DNA from: Leptospira sp. WS92.C1
GTDB taxonomy: Bacteria; Spirochaetota; Leptospiria; Leptospirales; Leptospiraceae
Assembly (NCBI RefSeq): GCF_040833975.1
Contig: NZ_CP162130.1
Span: 2,998,001-3,062,000, forward strand
Reading direction: 5' to 3'
Length of the DNA stretch: 64,000 nt
Shown: piece by piece, positions 62,960 to 64,000 of the stretch
Numbering within the stretch: the first letter of the stretch is position 1
Layout: each line of letters begins with the position of its first letter
The notes under the pieces: generated by a model
The model's database searches: none
Told to the model about the DNA's origin: nothing
The model's input: the letters and a program-made list of their open reading frames with translations, nothing else
Position numbers and translations under genes: made by a program

Positions 62960-64000
62960 TTAATCGCCCAAAATGGAAGGATCGACTCCCAAAGTGTCCG
63001 CATCGAGATTGTCCCCGCTTCCTGTGTTTGCCGAAGGAACTCCGAGCTCGGATTCGGCGATAGTAGGTTCCTCAGTTTTGATTCCGAATTCTTTTTCCAT
63101 TTCTTCCGGAGCAAGCTCGGTGACCCCGCCAAAAAGATCTCCGTTTTCAAGCCTTCCCGCCAGAGCGATCGCATAACAATAAGATTCCATAATACACTGT
63201 TTGATAGGCTTTTTATTCAATCTACGTTTTGATTCCATCAAATCGAATGTCATAAGATCGTCCATATTGGTAACGACCTCTTTTTTGGTCTTCATATCCG
63301 CGATCAGTTTCTCCAGAATCTCGGCTGTTTTTTCCACGAATTCTTTTACGGTCACCCGGACGTTTCTGGATTGTTGGCTCCGTTTTGTTTCCAAAGAAGT
63401 CGTTTTTTTGGAAGCTTCGATATAGTTCGCGCCGGGATTTTTGAGATGATCCTTGAGTTCTTTGTAATACTGTTCGTAAATTCGAAACTGCTCGATCGAA
63501 GCTCGTGATGTTTCGTAGTGATCGACCATTTTTTCGCGATAATCAACCTTGGAACCGTTGACGATCGTCGGTTTGATATCGATCTTTTTAGTGGTCATCA
63601 CAAAGGAATATTCCGCATCAAATTCCTTAAAAAACAACCATGTCAAAAAGGCTTTGTCCGCGGAAGGCATAGTTTCGTGATCACCCTTCGGATCGTGTTT
63701 TTTGCGAAGCTGATCCAGGGACATCATACGCATCAATTTTAAGCCGTATTTTAATTCTTTGCTGAGAGAATCCTCGGGATTGGCTTCCTCTTTTTTCTCC
63801 TCGACCACTTCCTCCTCTTCCGGCGCGGCACCTCCGGAAATTTCGTCCAATTCCTCGCCCTGCTGCCTATGTCCGGGCTTCTCCTCGGGAATGATTCCGA
63901 GAACGGCCTCCATCGTATTGCTCAGAAGCGGAATGTTCTTATTCTCATTTCTAAGAATGATAAGATAGAGTTTGTCAAACAAGGTTCCGAAAAGATAATC
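62960..64000 (-). CDS. Hypothetical protein, C-terminal part (runs off the right edge)
   Basis: The minus strand is open from the TAA at 62960 through 63982 and on to 64000 in the same frame, so the start lies outside the window. At least 346 residues are visible. A Glu-rich low-complexity segment (VVEEKKEEANPED) near residue 62 is followed by a charged helical domain (LRKKHDPKGDHETMP, DYREKMVDHYETSRASIEQF, FVEKTAEILEKLIAD) and an acidic Gly-Asp tail. I recognise no family. Upstream of the nitrilase-fold gene by 20 nt. Confidence 0.65.
   Translation of the reverse strand, partial: DYLFGTLFDKLYLIILRNENKNIPLLSNTMEAVLGIIPEEKPGHRQQGEELDEISGGAAPEEEEVVEEKKEEANPEDSLSKELKYGLKLMRMMSLDQLRKKHDPKGDHETMPSADKAFLTWLFFKEFDAEYSFVMTTKKIDIKPTIVNGSKVDYREKMVDHYETSRASIEQFRIYEQYYKELKDHLKNPGANYIEASKKTTSLETKRSQQSRNVRVTVKEFVEKTAEILEKLIADMKTKKEVVTNMDDLMTFDLMESKRRLNKKPIKQCIMESYCYAIALAGRLENGDLFGGVTELAPEEMEKEFGIKTEEPTIAESELGVPSANTGSGDNLDADTLGVDPSILGD

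Overview
The window is a chromosomal segment of a Leptospira species. Support comes from two DUF1564 paralogues and a DUF1574 protein paired with an MBOAT acyltransferase (families I know essentially from Leptospira), spirochaete-style lipoproteins, moderate-to-low GC with AT-rich spacers, and a predominance of housekeeping genes on unlinked small operons. It reads as core chromosome with small accessory patches. I see no prophage, insertion sequence, CRISPR array or rRNA. Species assignment is inference.

Layout. 1-2.1 kb: a partial gene, a thioredoxin-fold protein, a DUF1499 lipoprotein and DUF1564 copy 1. 2.1-2.85 kb: repeat-rich spacer. 2.85-10.3 kb (minus strand): zinc-ribbon protein, exported TPR-like protein, rsmD, membrane sulfatase-family protein, carB. 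10.3-14.5 kb (plus): TPR-like membrane protein, lipoprotein, then a NarL-type regulator and a 7TMR-DISM histidine kinase. 14.7-18.6 kb (minus): HtrA, RuvB and a TonB-like protein, preceded by a truncated HtrA-like protein. 18.7-22.6 kb: tmk, a tRNA-Arg(CCG), and a DUF1574-MBOAT pair. 23.2-28.2 kb: SRPBCC protein, ankyrin protein, then a cobalamin riboswitch controlling a TonB-dependent receptor and a beta-propeller lipoprotein. 28.5-32.6 kb: lipoprotein, DUF1564 copy 2, CapA-like protein, methyltransferase. 32.9-36 kb: CHASE3 kinase, single-domain receiver and receiver-kinase. 36-43.2 kb: membrane proteins and transporters (ActP/DUF485, DUF374 acyltransferase, BASS, EamA) plus a lipoprotein with a metzincin-type zinc motif. 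43.3-48.7 kb: SpoIIE phosphatase, a small operon with a microprotein and an SSB-tail protein, YjbR, DUF2461 and an adenine methylase. 48.7-49.7 kb is a 1 kb stretch without genes. 49.7-57.7 kb: ankyrin protein, amidase, oxidoreductase, ABC1 kinase, LspA, cNMP-binding protein, AI-2E permease. 57.9-64 kb (minus): hydrazine-synthase-alpha-like cytochrome lipoprotein, YcxB-like protein, alpha/beta hydrolase, a nitrilase-fold protein without its catalytic Cys, and a partial gene.

The strongest unexplained signal is a family of five intergenic hairpins. Their 12-nt loop is conserved (GAYCCATAGRGA when read in one orientation), while the stems differ in sequence yet stay self-complementary. One overlaps the 3' end of tRNA-Arg and one supplies the stop codon of a lipoprotein gene. 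The clearest functional unit is the riboswitch-BtuB-propeller lipoprotein cluster, which resembles in layout the BtuB/BtuG vitamin B12 capture system of Bacteroidetes. All calls come from reading the sequence; no database search was possible.
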